Shown here piece after piece: positions 52,891 to 62,229 of a stretch of DNA of 64,000 nt (position 1 is its first letter; each line of letters opens with the position of its first letter). The notes beneath the pieces are model-generated. The model did not search any database, was not told the origin of the DNA, and saw nothing but the letters and a program-made list of their open reading frames with translations. Source of the DNA: Flavobacterium sp. (GTDB lineage: Bacteria; Bacteroidota; Bacteroidia; Flavobacteriales; Flavobacteriaceae); assembly GCA_016714905.1 (NCBI GenBank), contig JADKBW010000015.1, positions 1-64,000 of the forward strand, given 5' to 3'. The translations under genes were made by a program, and so were the position numbers.

Positions 52891-55741
52891 ATTTGCTTAA
52901 GTACATTTTCCTTCTAGAATACAATTCATAAAACTGATCGTCTTTCAAATCATCAATAAACAAAATGCTTTCACCGGTCGATTTCATTTCTGGTCCCAAT
53001 GCTTTATTTACATTTTGGAATTTACTAAAAGAAAAAACAGGCTGCTTAATCGCATATCCTTTTAGCTGTGGATTAAAAGTAAAATCGGTTACTTTATTCA
53101 CACCCAACATCACTTTCGTCGCATAATTGACATAAGGCTCACCATACGCTTTTGCGATAAACGGAACTGTTCGTGACGCTCTAGGATTGGCCTCAATGAT
53201 ATACACCATATCGTCTTTGATAGCAAATTGAATATTAATCAATCCAACAGTTCGCAATGCTAACGCAATTTTCTTCGTGTGATCTTTTATCTGCTGCATC
53301 ACAAACTCTCCCAAATTGAATGGCGGTAAAGTCGCATTCGAATCTCCAGAATGAATTCCACAAGGTTCGATGTGCTCCATAATTCCGATGATGTAAACAT
53401 TTTCACCATCGCAAATCGCATCCGCTTCAGCCTCAATCGCTCCATCGAAATAATGATCTAATAGTAATTTGTTGCCTGGAATATTCTTTAATAAATCGAT
53501 GACGTGTTCTTCTAGTTCTTGTTTGTTGATCACGATTTTCATGCCTTGTCCACCTAAAACATAAGATGGACGAACCAACAACGGAAAATCTAACACATCT
53601 GCCAAAGCACTCGCCTGATCGGCATTTTCTGCGATTCCGAATTTCGGAAAAGGAATTTTCAAATCGGTTAATAATTCTGAAAATCTTCCTCGATCTTCCG
53701 CTAAATCCAAAGCGTCAAATGAAGTTCCTAATATTTTAATGCCGTATCGGTCTAATTTTTCCGCCAATTTCAAAGCCGTTTGACCACCCAATTGAACGAT
53801 CACACCTTCTGGCTTTTCGTGCCGAATGATATCGTAAATGTGTTCCCAGAAAACGGGCTCGAAATAGAGTTTATCGGCCGTATCAAAATCAGTGGAAACG
53901 GTTTCTGGATTACAATTAATCATAATGGTCTCGTAGCCACATTCTTTTGCAGCTAAAACGCCATGCACACAGGAATAATCAAATTCAATTCCTTGTCCAA
54001 TGCGATTGGGTCCAGAACCTAAAACCACTACTTTCTTTTTATCGGTTACGATACTGTCGTTGTGCACATATCTGTCCCCATTTGCTTTTTCTATATCTGC
54101 CTCAAAAGTCGAGTAATAGTAAGGTGTTACCGCTTTAAACTCTGCCGCACAGGTATCCACTAATTTGTATACGCGCTTGACATTTTGCTCTTCGCGCAGT
54201 TTATACACTTGACTTTCCAAACAACCCAACATGTGCGCAATTTGCCTATCGGCAAAACCTTTTTGTTTGGCTTCGAGTAAAAGTTCTTTGGGTAAAGAAT
54301 CGACTTTGTACTTTGAGATTTCTTTTTCTATGAGATACAATTCCTCATATTGTTTCAAAAACCACATATCGATTTTGGTAATATCGTGTATTCTTGATAG
54401 TGGAATTCCCATTTGAATCGCATCATATATTACGAAAACTCGGTCCCAACTCGCATTGGTGAGTTTCTCGATAATTTGCTCGTAGTTTTTATAACTCTTT
54501 CCGTCTGCTCCTAGTCCGTTTCGTTTAATTTCTAGCGATTGCGTTGCTTTGTGCAACGCTTCTTGGAAAGATCTTCCGATACCCATCACCTCACCCACCG
54601 ATTTCATTTGAATGCCTAACGTACGATCAGCGCCTTCAAATTTATCAAAGTTCCAACGCGGGATTTTCACAATCACATAATCTAAAGTTGGTTCGAAAAG
54701 TGCGGAAGTTGATTTGGTGATTTGGTTCGGTAATTCATCTAGATTATATCCTAATGCTAGTTTAGAAGCTACTTTTGCAATTGGATAACCTGTCGCTTTT
54801 GAGGCTAAAGCCGACGAACGCGAAACTCTAGGATTGATTTCGATTGCGACGATATCTTCTTTTTCATCAGGCGAAACGGCGAATTGCACATTACAACCAC
54901 CAGCAAAATTTCCGATAGAACGCATCATCAGAATCGCATAATCACGCATTTTTTGAAATGTCGTATCAGACAAAGTCATGGCTGGTGCTACTGTGATGGA
55001 ATCCCCGGTGTGAATTCCCATCGGATCCATATTTTCGATAGAACAGATAATAACTACATTATCATTTTTGTCCCGAAGTAATTCTAACTCGTACTCTTTC
55101 CAACCCATTAAGGCTTTGTCAATCAATACTTCATGAATTGGCGAAGCCTCTAAACCACGAGTAAGAAGTTCATTGAAATATTCTTTTTTGTAAACGACCG
55201 CTGCGCCAGTTCCTCCTAAAGTAAATGACGGACGAATCACCAACGGAAAACCGAACTCTTGCTCGACTTCTTTTCCTCGCAGAAATGAAGTAACAATTTC
55301 AGCCGGTGCAGTAGGCACGCCAATTTTCTTAAGCAATTGTTTAAACTGCTCTCGGTCTTCGGTAATATTGATGGCATTGACGTCAACGCCAATCATCTTT
55401 ACATTAAAATCATTCCAGATTCCTTTTTCATCTGCTTCTAAACAAAGGTTTAACGCAGTTTGCCCACCCATTGTTGGAAGAACTGCATCAATCTGAGGAT
55501 GTTCTTTCAGAATTTTTATAATTGACTTTGTCGTTAGTGGCAATAAATAGATATGATCCGCCATACTTGGATCAGTCATAATCGTGGCGGGATTCGAATT
55601 GATGAGGATTACTTCGATTCCTTCTTCTCTAATGGAACGTGCGGCTTGTGAACCAGCGTAATCAAATTCACAGGCTTGACCGATTACGATGGGACCTGAA
55701 CCTATAATTAGTACGGATTTGATGGAATTGTCTTTGGGCAT
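52889..55741 (-). CDS. carB: Carbamoyl-phosphate synthase large subunit, short form
   Basis: Makes carbamoyl phosphate from bicarbonate, ammonia and two ATP for pyrimidines and arginine. 950 residues. Two ATP-grasp halves (GSGPIVIGQACEFDYAGSQA near residue 14 and GSGPNRIGQGIEFDYSCVHG near 575). The C-terminal MGS-like allosteric domain present in the about 1073-residue E. coli enzyme is absent: the protein ends 20-odd residues after GPEMKSTGES. This short form is, from memory, usual in Flavobacteriaceae. Regulation by UMP or ornithine through that domain would therefore be lost. Small subunit carA is not in the window. Confidence 0.95.
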   Translation of the reverse strand: MPKDNSIKSVLIIGSGPIVIGQACEFDYAGSQAARSIREEGIEVILINSNPATIMTDPSMADHIYLLPLTTKSIIKILKEHPQIDAVLPTMGGQTALNLCLEADEKGIWNDFNVKMIGVDVNAINITEDREQFKQLLKKIGVPTAPAEIVTSFLRGKEVEQEFGFPLVIRPSFTLGGTGAAVVYKKEYFNELLTRGLEASPIHEVLIDKALMGWKEYELELLRDKNDNVVIICSIENMDPMGIHTGDSITVAPAMTLSDTTFQKMRDYAILMMRSIGNFAGGCNVQFAVSPDEKEDIVAIEINPRVSRSSALASKATGYPIAKVASKLALGYNLDELPNQITKSTSALFEPTLDYVIVKIPRWNFDKFEGADRTLGIQMKSVGEVMGIGRSFQEALHKATQSLEIKRNGLGADGKSYKNYEQIIEKLTNASWDRVFVIYDAIQMGIPLSRIHDITKIDMWFLKQYEELYLIEKEISKYKVDSLPKELLLEAKQKGFADRQIAHMLGCLESQVYKLREEQNVKRVYKLVDTCAAEFKAVTPYYYSTFEADIEKANGDRYVHNDSIVTDKKKVVVLGSGPNRIGQGIEFDYSCVHGVLAAKECGYETIMINCNPETVSTDFDTADKLYFEPVFWEHIYDIIRHEKPEGVIVQLGGQTALKLAEKLDRYGIKILGTSFDALDLAEDRGRFSELLTDLKIPFPKFGIAENADQASALADVLDFPLLVRPSYVLGGQGMKIVINKQELEEHVIDLLKNIPGNKLLLDHYFDGAIEAEADAICDGENVYIIGIMEHIEPCGIHSGDSNATLPPFNLGEFVMQQIKDHTKKIALALRTVGLINIQFAIKDDMVYIIEANPRASRTVPFIAKAYGEPYVNYATKVMLGVNKVTDFTFNPQLKGYAIKQPVFSFSKFQNVNKALGPEMKSTGESILFIDDLKDDQFYELYSRRKMYLSK

Positions 55742-55800
55742 TTGCAGTTAGTTGTTGTGAGTTGTATGTTGTACGTTATGTTGTTGTAAAATCAGTTGTC

Positions 55801-55872
55801 CTAGCCCCGATAGAGCCGGTATCCTTTGTGAGGCACGAACAAAGATAAAGGCGAAAGCGGGAAACAGCTCCT
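55801..55872 (-). ncRNA. Flavo-1-like dispersed RNA element, copy 5
   Basis: Minus strand AGGAGCTGTTTCCCGCTTTC at the 5' end, then TCTTTGTTCGTGCCTCACAA, ending CGGCTCTATCGGGGCTAG. The most diverged copy; lies upstream of carB on the same strand, between rpmH and carB. Confidence 0.52.
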
Positions 55873-55895
55873 GAAAAATTTAATGACAAGATATA

Positions 55896-55930
55896 AAAAA
55901 AGGCGTTACTAAAAATAGCAACGCCTTTAT
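55896..55930 (-). terminator. Terminator of rpmH
   Basis: Minus strand AAAGGCGTTGCTA and TAGTAACGCCTTTTTTT form a stem of about 12 bp with a T run, 20 nt past the rpmH stop. Confidence 0.78.
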
Positions 55931-55948
55931 TTTGATTTCTACGAATCA

Positions 55949-56110
55949 TTATTTTTTGTGTCTTGGTTCAGAAGAAACGGTCAATTTGTGTCTTCCTTTA
56001 GCTCTACGACGCGCTAGTACTTTTCTACCATTCGCAGAAGCCATTCTGTCCATAAATCCGTGCTTATTTCTTCTTTTTCTTTTCGATGGTTGAAACGTTC
56101 TTTTGCTCAT
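55949..56110 (-). CDS. rpmH: 50S ribosomal protein L34
   Basis: 53 residues, found by direct translation of the minus strand. MSKRTFQPSKRKRRNKHGF, DRMASANGRKVLARRRAKGR and HKLTVSSEPRHKK are a complete, highly basic L34 protein of the 50S subunit. The ATG (56108-56110) and TAA (55949-55951) bound the frame. A perfect promoter lies 70 nt upstream and a terminator follows. Single gene here; dnaA and rnpA are not in the window. Confidence 0.97.
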   Translation of the reverse strand: MSKRTFQPSKRKRRNKHGFMDRMASANGRKVLARRRAKGRHKLTVSSEPRHKK

Positions 56111-56181
56111 TGCTTTGTATCTTTAAAATCTGATTTAATTTGTCGAGTGATTCTGAGAATATGTATTTCCAAAACCGAGTG

Positions 56182-56211
56182 CAAATATACAAAGTCTTTT
56201 TTTTCTGGCAA
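56182..56211 (-). promoter_or_regulatory. Bacteroidota promoter for rpmH
   Basis: Minus strand TTG (complement 56209-56211), 19-nt spacer, TATATTTG (complement 56182-56189): exact consensus. Confidence 0.68.
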
Positions 56212-56275
56212 GTAGTTTTATAAAAATATTTTAAAATCCTTTTACTATCTTTGGGAACTTATAAAAATACACATT

Positions 56276-56791
56276 ATGTTTCACAGATTTATCAAATTAA
56301 TAATCGCCGGATTGATTATCATTACTGGGATTTGGCAGATGACGGAAGGTTATATCGGCAACGGAATTTTCTTAATTATTCTATCTGCCTTTCCAATTAT
56401 TTTATACTACAAGAATGAATTTATCTTATTAGCCTTCTTGCGCTTGCGAAAACAAGATTTTCCTGGCGCACAAAAATGGTTGGGTTATATCAAAAATCCA
56501 GAAACGGCTTTGGTAAGAAAACAACAAGGCTATTTTAATTATTTGCACGGCATTATGTTGTCGCAAACTAATTTGATTCAAGCGGAGAAATATTTCAAAA
56601 AAGCCATCGAATTAGGTTTAAACATGGATATGGATTTGGCTGTTGCCAAACTTAACTTAGCAGGCGTAGCGCTTACGAGAAGACGAAAACTAGAAGCGAC
56701 CAACTTACTGAATGAAGCTAAAAAACTCGACAAACAAAATATGCTGAAAGAGCAAATTACGATGATGAAAGAGCAAATGAAGAAAATGTAA
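56276..56791 (+). CDS. Membrane protein with DUF2892-like helices and TPR-like tail
   Basis: 171 residues. Two closely spaced N-terminal transmembrane helices (FIKLIIAGLIIITGIWQM and GIFLIILSAFPIILYY, roughly 5-47), then a cytoplasmic helical region with TPR-like repeats (EKYFKKAIELGLNMDMDLAV) and a Met/Lys-rich coiled tail (MLKEQITMMKEQMKKM). No enzyme motif. A TATCTTTG -7 element is at 56246-56253, 23 nt before the ATG. Divergent from rpmH. Confidence 0.7.
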   Translation: MFHRFIKLIIAGLIIITGIWQMTEGYIGNGIFLIILSAFPIILYYKNEFILLAFLRLRKQDFPGAQKWLGYIKNPETALVRKQQGYFNYLHGIMLSQTNLIQAEKYFKKAIELGLNMDMDLAVAKLNLAGVALTRRRKLEATNLLNEAKKLDKQNMLKEQITMMKEQMKKM

Positions 56792-56818
56792 CACTTGTTA
56801 TTTATTTAGGTTACGAAC

Positions 56819-56866
56819 AAGTTTTCAACAGGTTATTAAAAGTTTCTTGTTGAAAACTTTTTTTTG
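56819..56866 (+). terminator. Rho-independent terminator
   Basis: AAGTTTTCAACA and TGTTGAAAACTT with a 17-nt loop and a following T run. Confidence 0.75.
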
Positions 56867-56917
56867 TGGTTTTTTTGTTGTTAAATTTGACAAATATTAA
56901 TCACAAAACTGCAAAAT

Positions 56918-57619
56918 ATGAGATTAATTTTACTCGCTTTTATCTATGTTTTCGCTACCTACAGCTCGTATGGCCAAGAAAAAACACTTACTTTTTCGGA
57001 GGCGATCAAAAACAACATAAAGAAATACAACACCCAATCTGACAAAGAATTTGAAAAAGGTGACCTCGAAAAGGGCAATGCACTTTTTGATTCTTTGGTT
57101 CAAAATCACTTGGTAGGCTCTCGTTTTGATGACTATTCATTTAAAAGTGTCAACAGTCGCAAAGTGAAATTAAGTAAAATCAAAAAACCGGTATTCATTA
57201 TTACTTACGCTTCTTGGTGTGTCATCAATAAGGGTGAAATTCCTGCTTTGAACAAATTGGCTCGCAAATACAGCGACGACATCCAATTTATTGTAGTCTT
57301 CTGGGATGTTAAAAGCGACGCTAAAAAATCTGCGAGACAGTTCAATAACCAAATCAAAGTTTGCTATGCCAATGAATCATACAAAAACGATCAGTCGGTT
57401 ATTGCTACATTAAAACATTCGTTAGGATTTCCTACCTCCTATTTCCTCAATGCTGACTTGGAAGTAGTAGACATTAAACGAGGCGGCGTTCCGATTCCGC
57501 CAAAAACTTCATTTAAAAAAGCATTCGATATGAATTTCGCGGTCTTTAACGATCGAATGGTCAGCTTCTTAAATAAAAAAGACAATGAAGTCGGACAATT
57601 GGCTTCGACTACAGAATAG
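56918..57619 (+). CDS. Thioredoxin-like exported protein with one active-site cysteine
   Basis: 233 residues. Signal peptide MRLILLAFIYVFATYSSYGQ, N-terminal helices, then a TlpA/redoxin thioredoxin fold from about residue 65 (FKSVNSRKVKLSKIKKPVFI, ITYASWCVINKGEIPALNKL, LGFPTSYFLNADLEVVDI with the cis-Pro loop). The usual W-C-x-x-C is WCVIN, so the resolving Cys is replaced by Asn; a further Cys occurs in QIKVCYANES. It may act as a monothiol reductase or have lost redox activity. Terminator follows. Confidence 0.83.
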   Translation: MRLILLAFIYVFATYSSYGQEKTLTFSEAIKNNIKKYNTQSDKEFEKGDLEKGNALFDSLVQNHLVGSRFDDYSFKSVNSRKVKLSKIKKPVFIITYASWCVINKGEIPALNKLARKYSDDIQFIVVFWDVKSDAKKSARQFNNQIKVCYANESYKNDQSVIATLKHSLGFPTSYFLNADLEVVDIKRGGVPIPPKTSFKKAFDMNFAVFNDRMVSFLNKKDNEVGQLASTTE

Positions 57620-57621
57620 AA

Positions 57622-57643
57622 AAAGCGCTACTGTAGCGCTTTC
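57622..57643. terminator. Bidirectional terminator
   Basis: AAAGCGCTA and TAGCGCTTT with a 3-nt loop, flanked by A and T runs, between convergent genes. Confidence 0.75.
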
Positions 57644-57646
57644 TTT

Positions 57647-58540
57647 TTAATATCCACTTAATGGAATTTGAAGTTCGTATTTCTTCTTGCCAAAATTGAG
57701 GAGTTTTTTATCTCGCAACCATGGATTGTGAATTTTCAATATTTTGTAATTGATTCCTTGTGATTTTGCAAACGAAGCCAAATCTGGAATCGAACTATCA
57801 ACGGTAATTACTTTCGATGGGAGGTTCACATACATTTCATTTGCCTCCACGTTAAATCCAAATTTCTCTGGACTCTTCATGATTTCCTTCAATGCCAATA
57901 TTCTAAATACATAACGTGAAGTTTCGTCATTGAGCAGCAAGTCATAATAACTCTCCACTTGTTGCATTTCGATTTGCTTGGTAACTCCAGTCATTCCACC
58001 ATTGTACGACGCAGCTGCCAAAGTCCAATTTCCAAATTTTGCCTTAGCCTCTAAAAGGTACTTACATGCCGCTTCAGTCGATTTTTCTAAATGATATCTT
58101 TCGTCGACCATATCATTCACTTCCATTCCTTTTTCTTTTGCAGTTGCAGGCATAAACTGCCATACGCCTCGCGCTCCCGCCGGAGAAACCGCATTGACCA
58201 AACCACTTTCGATTACCGCCAAATATTTGAAATCATCTGGCACGCCATATTTAGCTAAAATGGGCTCAATAATAGGAAAAACTCGATTGGCTCTTTTTAT
58301 AATTAATAAAGTTGTAGCATCTAAATTGGCATTGATTAGCAGTTCACGATCTAGTCTTTCTCTAACATCTGCCATTTGAAGTGGCGCCGCTTCTCCAGCA
58401 AAATCAATACTTATCGGGAAAAACTGAGACGTTCCTTCTTTCGTGATCTTATTCTTCTTTTCCGTTGAAATTCCATAGACGAAAGCACCGCTAATAAAAA
58501 TAACAGTAGCGATTATTCCAATTCTCTTAGTCCAGTTCAT
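57647..58540 (-). CDS. Lytic transglycosylase with SLT domain
   Basis: 297 residues, cleaving peptidoglycan between MurNAc and GlcNAc. N-terminal membrane/signal segment (IGIIATVIFISGAFVYGI). SLT domain (about 88-200) with the catalytic Glu in YLAVIESGLVNAVSP, then GARGVWQFMPATAKEKGM and WTLAAASYNGGMTGVTKQ. The C-terminal LysM-like stretch (VITVDSSIPDLASFAKSQG) resembles MltD. Probably monocistronic. Confidence 0.92.
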   Translation of the reverse strand: MNWTKRIGIIATVIFISGAFVYGISTEKKNKITKEGTSQFFPISIDFAGEAAPLQMADVRERLDRELLINANLDATTLLIIKRANRVFPIIEPILAKYGVPDDFKYLAVIESGLVNAVSPAGARGVWQFMPATAKEKGMEVNDMVDERYHLEKSTEAACKYLLEAKAKFGNWTLAAASYNGGMTGVTKQIEMQQVESYYDLLLNDETSRYVFRILALKEIMKSPEKFGFNVEANEMYVNLPSKVITVDSSIPDLASFAKSQGINYKILKIHNPWLRDKKLLNFGKKKYELQIPLSGY

Positions 58541-58589
58541 GATATTTTTTTTTGGTATGGTAAACTTACAAAACTTATGATGTTTGCTA

Positions 58590-59249
58590 CTATTCGTTAA
58601 GAATAATTTTAGGCAAATTTTCGTTCATCCAACGGTATTTGCTCAAAATCATAATGTGCGTCCCTCCTTTTACAACAATACAATCTTTAATATTCTTGAT
58701 GGGAAAAACTTCATCGGCATCGCCGTGGATATGAATTACCGCCTTATCCGGTTTAGTTCTACTCCATAATATCATCTGCTCAATCGCCCATTCCAAATAA
58801 TTCTTGTTCCGAACAGACAAGTATTTCTCGTATAATTTGAGTCGATGTTGAATCGCCGAACCAAAATTAAAATTGTTCAAGACCTCAATATTTTGCAACA
58901 AAGTTGTGGGCACTAACTTATAGGCTTTGGTTGATTTGGCAATCTTCATGCGCAGTGGCACTTCTACATTGGTCTTTACACTTGAAATAATGATTAATTT
59001 TCTAACTTTTAGGAAAGCAGCCATTTCTTGAACCAATACGCCACCAAAGGAAACACCGATTAACACCACATTTTCTTCTTCAATTTTGCTCGCCATTCGT
59101 TTGGCGTACGAGTGCAATGTCTCGCGATGAAGCGGAATCTCCCATTCTAACAAGTGAATTTCAAAAACAGCTTCATCCAATTGAATGCGCTCAAATATAG
59201 CAGAACTAGCCGCAAGACCAGGCATAAAATAAACTGGGATTTTAGTCAT
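58590..59249 (-). CDS. Alpha/beta-fold hydrolase
   Basis: 219 residues without export signal. The nucleophile elbow GVSFGGVLVQE (Ser at about 83) follows strand VVLIGVS; HIHGDADEVFP supplies a likely Asp, and VKGGTHIMILSKYRW the His. So a full Ser-Asp-His triad is visible. The substrate cannot be told. Sits 49 nt upstream of the transglycosylase gene on the same strand. Confidence 0.85.
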   Translation of the reverse strand: MTKIPVYFMPGLAASSAIFERIQLDEAVFEIHLLEWEIPLHRETLHSYAKRMASKIEEENVVLIGVSFGGVLVQEMAAFLKVRKLIIISSVKTNVEVPLRMKIAKSTKAYKLVPTTLLQNIEVLNNFNFGSAIQHRLKLYEKYLSVRNKNYLEWAIEQMILWSRTKPDKAVIHIHGDADEVFPIKNIKDCIVVKGGTHIMILSKYRWMNENLPKIILNE

Positions 59250-59587
59250 GATAGCGTAACGTGTTTTTTAGCATACAATTATCTGAAGTGGTAGTCATTT
59301 TAAACAAAAATAATTTCAAAAAAACTTCCATATAAAATAAAAAAAAAGCCAATGCACTAAGTTAGTTAAATTCTTCCCATATAGATAATTGAAACGTATT
59401 ATTCTATCCAAATGGGAGAATTTCTCATTTAATTTACCTAAATTTGTGGTCTCATTCTTCAAAAGATTTACTTCCCAAATCGAAATCTACTCGAATTAAT
59501 GACGGCAAGCAATGGTTACTTTAAACTTTGCTTACAGCAGCAATATTGGCACAAGAATTTAATTATTATTTATACTACAATTTGATT
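59250..59587. other. 338-nt spacer without a gene
   Basis: AT-rich; a TAAATTTG -7-like element at 59439-59446 on the plus strand could serve the GNAT gene. A frame upstream of 59588 extends the GNAT gene but lacks family similarity. Nothing else seen. Confidence 0.5.
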
Positions 59588-59890
59588 ATGGAAGCAGCGA
59601 TTACAATAGAAATCAAAGACAATACTTTTGCTAGACAATTTGAAACTGTCGTATCGGAAGGTTTGATTTCTGTAGAGTATTCTTTTCAAGAGAAAAAAAT
59701 ATTCTTGACAAAAATAAATACTCCAGACGGTTTTACTGATGAAGAATTTATTACCGAATTATTAAAAAACATCATGAATATTGCGTACGAACGGAAACTT
59801 AAAGTCGTTCCAATTCTTCCTAAAATTGCACTGTTTTTTAGAAAAAATACAATATACAGAGACTTATTGCCACCGGGAATTAAGATCTAA
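59588..59890 (+). CDS. Small GNAT-family protein (YjdJ/COG2388-like)
   Basis: 100 residues from ATG 59588 (MEAAITIEIKDN). The body EYSFQEKKIFLTKINTPDGF and the C-terminal RKLKVVPILPKIALFFRKNT match the short COG2388 acetyltransferase-like family. It lacks the full GNAT domain, as these proteins do. The upstream in-frame extension from 59528 has no support. Function unknown; followed 15 nt later by a T9SS protein gene. Confidence 0.72.
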   Translation: MEAAITIEIKDNTFARQFETVVSEGLISVEYSFQEKKIFLTKINTPDGFTDEEFITELLKNIMNIAYERKLKVVPILPKIALFFRKNTIYRDLLPPGIKI

Positions 59891-59905
59891 CGTTTCCTAA
59901 AAAAT

Positions 59906-60559
59906 ATGAGAAATTACTTTTTCGTTTTTCTACTTTTGATTTCCTTTTTTAGTTTTAGTCAAATCAGCACGCCGCCAGCGCCGCCAGGATGTGCGGTATA
60001 TACAGAATTTGATGATAACAATGATGGCTTTGCACAATTTGATCTCGATACTTATTTCGTAGAATTCAGAATTAGTGCATTAACCACTGGCGCAGGATTC
60101 GACTTGTCAGGTTACTTATTTGAGTTCTATCCTTCAGAGACAGATTATAATCAAGGAACAAACCAAATAACAATTTCTCCCTATACCAATATTGTGAGTT
60201 ATGAGCAAACTTGCTATATGAAGTTGATTTATTCCGGGACAGGGCCAGTTTACAATCCTGCGGATCTTGCTTATTATTTTACTTGCCATAAATTAGAAAC
60301 CACGAATAGTTTAACTATAATTTCGCAATTACAGGAGTCAATACAGCTCTATCCTAATCCGGTTTTAGGTAATTTAAATATTAAATGCAAAGAAGAAACT
60401 AAATTCACAACATCTATTTACGATATGAACGCAAGGCTTTTGATTGAAGCGAACGAAACTCCAACAATAGATCTTTCCGCACTTAAAAATGGAGTTTATC
60501 TTGTTAAAGTAGCCACGGAAGGAAAAGAACTTACGCGAAAAATAACGGTCGCCCATTAA
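59906..60559 (+). CDS. T9SS type A sorting-domain secreted protein
   Basis: 217 residues. Signal peptide MRNYFFVFLLLISFFSFSQ, a Pro-rich start (ISTPPAPPGCAVYTEFDDNN), a small beta domain (about 25-130) with the DDNNDGFAQFDLDTYF segment typical of T9SS repeat modules, and a C-terminal sorting domain (LYPNPVLGNLNIK to RKITVAH). No enzyme motif. Likely exported and surface-attached. Terminator at 60580. Confidence 0.78.
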   Translation: MRNYFFVFLLLISFFSFSQISTPPAPPGCAVYTEFDDNNDGFAQFDLDTYFVEFRISALTTGAGFDLSGYLFEFYPSETDYNQGTNQITISPYTNIVSYEQTCYMKLIYSGTGPVYNPADLAYYFTCHKLETTNSLTIISQLQESIQLYPNPVLGNLNIKCKEETKFTTSIYDMNARLLIEANETPTIDLSALKNGVYLVKVATEGKELTRKITVAH

Positions 60560-60579
60560 ATTCAATGATATAAAAATCA

Positions 60580-60611
60580 AAAAGCCGTTACATGTGTAGC
60601 GGCTTTTTTTA
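60580..60611. terminator. Bidirectional terminator
   Basis: AAAGCCGTTAC and GTAGCGGCTTT with a 4-nt loop and a T run, between convergent genes. Confidence 0.75.
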
Positions 60612-60658
60612 TTTGACATGATTTTACAATTTAAATCTATGCAATTTATATAGCTAAT

Positions 60659-62009
60659 CTAACTTATACGAAATGTTTCTATTTGAGAATCTGAATGAAT
60701 AAACTCCATGCGAACACTACCATCATCATCTATTCGAGTCAAATTGATTTCATGTAAAGTGTTTACTAATTCCGGATTCCAAGGGGTTTTGACTTTGACG
60801 TAGTTTTCCGTAAATCCGTGAATATAACCTTCTTTATTTTCGCTTTCAAACAAAACCGTTCTTGAAGTTCCTAATTGACTTTCATAAAAAGCCCGGCGTT
60901 TCTTTACAGATAAACCCCTTAACATCTTGCTTCTTTTCGCACGAACATTCGCAGGAACAACGCCAGACATCAGCGCCGCTTCGGTATTGTCGCGCTCCGA
61001 GTACGTAAACACATGCAAATACGAAATATCCAAATCATTCAAAAAATGATAGGTTTCTAAAAAATGCTCATCGGTTTCTCCAGGAAATCCAACAATCACA
61101 TCTACGCCAATACACGCGTGCGGCATGACTTCACGAATTTTATTCACACGTTCCGTATAAACTTCACGCAGATAACGACGCTTCATCAATTTCAAAATGT
61201 CGTTGCTGCCCGACTGCAGCGGAATGTGAAAATGTGGGACAAAAGTTCTGCTTTTGGATACGAATTCAATCGTCTCGTTTTTCAACAAATTCGGTTCAAT
61301 CGAAGAAATGCGCAAACGCTCAATGCCTTTTACTTCATCCAAAGCCTGAACCAATTCTAAAAAAGTATGCTCGTGTTTTTTGTTTCCGAATTCCCCTTTA
61401 CCATAATCACCGATATTCACTCCTGTTAGTACAATTTCTTTGATGTTTTGTTGTGATATTTCGTAGGCATTTTTCAATACATTATTCAAAGCATCGCTTC
61501 GTGAAATGCCGCGTGCCAATGGAATGGTACAATACGTACATTTATAATCGCAACCATCTTGCACTTTCAAAAAAGCTCGGGTTCGGTCGCCAATCGAGTA
61601 ACTGCCTACATAAAAGTCAGCTTCAGCAATCTCGCAAGAATGTACTTCACCAAAATCATTCTTCGACAAGTCGTTGATATAATCTGTAATTTTAAATTTC
61701 TCTGTCGCACCCAAAACCAAATCAACCCCATCTACTGCCGCCAATTCCTCAGGTTTCAATTGCGCATAACAACCCACCGCCGCTACAAAAGCTTTGTCGT
61801 TGAGCTTCATGGCTTTCTTGACCACTTGCTTAAACTGTTTATCGGCATTGTCTGTGACCGAACAAGTATTGATGACGTAAATATCCGCCACTTCCTCAAA
61901 ATCAACGCGATCAAAACCTTCTTCCTGAAAATTCCGCGCAATAGTTGATGTTTCCGAAAAATTCAGTTTGCAACCCAGCGTAAAAAGCGACTTTCTTTTT
62001 GGTATTCAT
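60659..62009 (-). pseudogene. mtaB: tRNA t6A37 methylthiotransferase MtaB, frameshifted near the start
   Basis: Radical-SAM enzyme inserting sulphur and methyl at C2 of t6A37. The long frame (61891 down to 60659) lacks the first 40 residues. Upstream, ATG 62009 opens MNTKKKVAFY, but near 61980 the sequence TTTTTACGCTGGG is missing two bases; TTTTTACACGCTGGG would give the family's FYTLGCKLNFSE and join the frames (450 residues). Then INTCSVTDNADKQ, the radical-SAM loop CDYKCTYCTIPLARG and a C-terminal TRAM domain. Error in an AC dinucleotide repeat is likely. MiaB is the alternative, but the sequence is MtaB-like. Confidence 0.87.
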
Positions 62010-62023
62010 AGTTTGATTTTTCT

Positions 62024-62100
62024 GGGCGATTCCCGCCGAAAAAGGCGGGTCGGGTTTTCCGCAGTGCACGGCACTTTGCTCCAACCCCTATCGCGAATCC
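62024..62100. repeat. GC-rich structured intergenic repeat (second family, likely copy 2)
   Basis: GGGCGATTCCCGCC, GGCGGGTCGGGTTTTCCGC and CCCTATCGCGAATCCC. Shares the GGCGGGTCGGG core and CGC-ended tail with the element at 14176. Lies in the 361-nt spacer between mtaB and the GlmU-family gene. Weak. Confidence 0.4.
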
Positions 62101-62229
62101 CGTAGAGAAAGAAATTAATCCCTAAAACGGACTGCAAAAGTACACACAAAAATCGATTAGAAAAAACAGCATTCTTGTTTTTTAAGAACTCGCTATCAAT
62201 AGATTATAATTTCATTACAACTCAACTGC

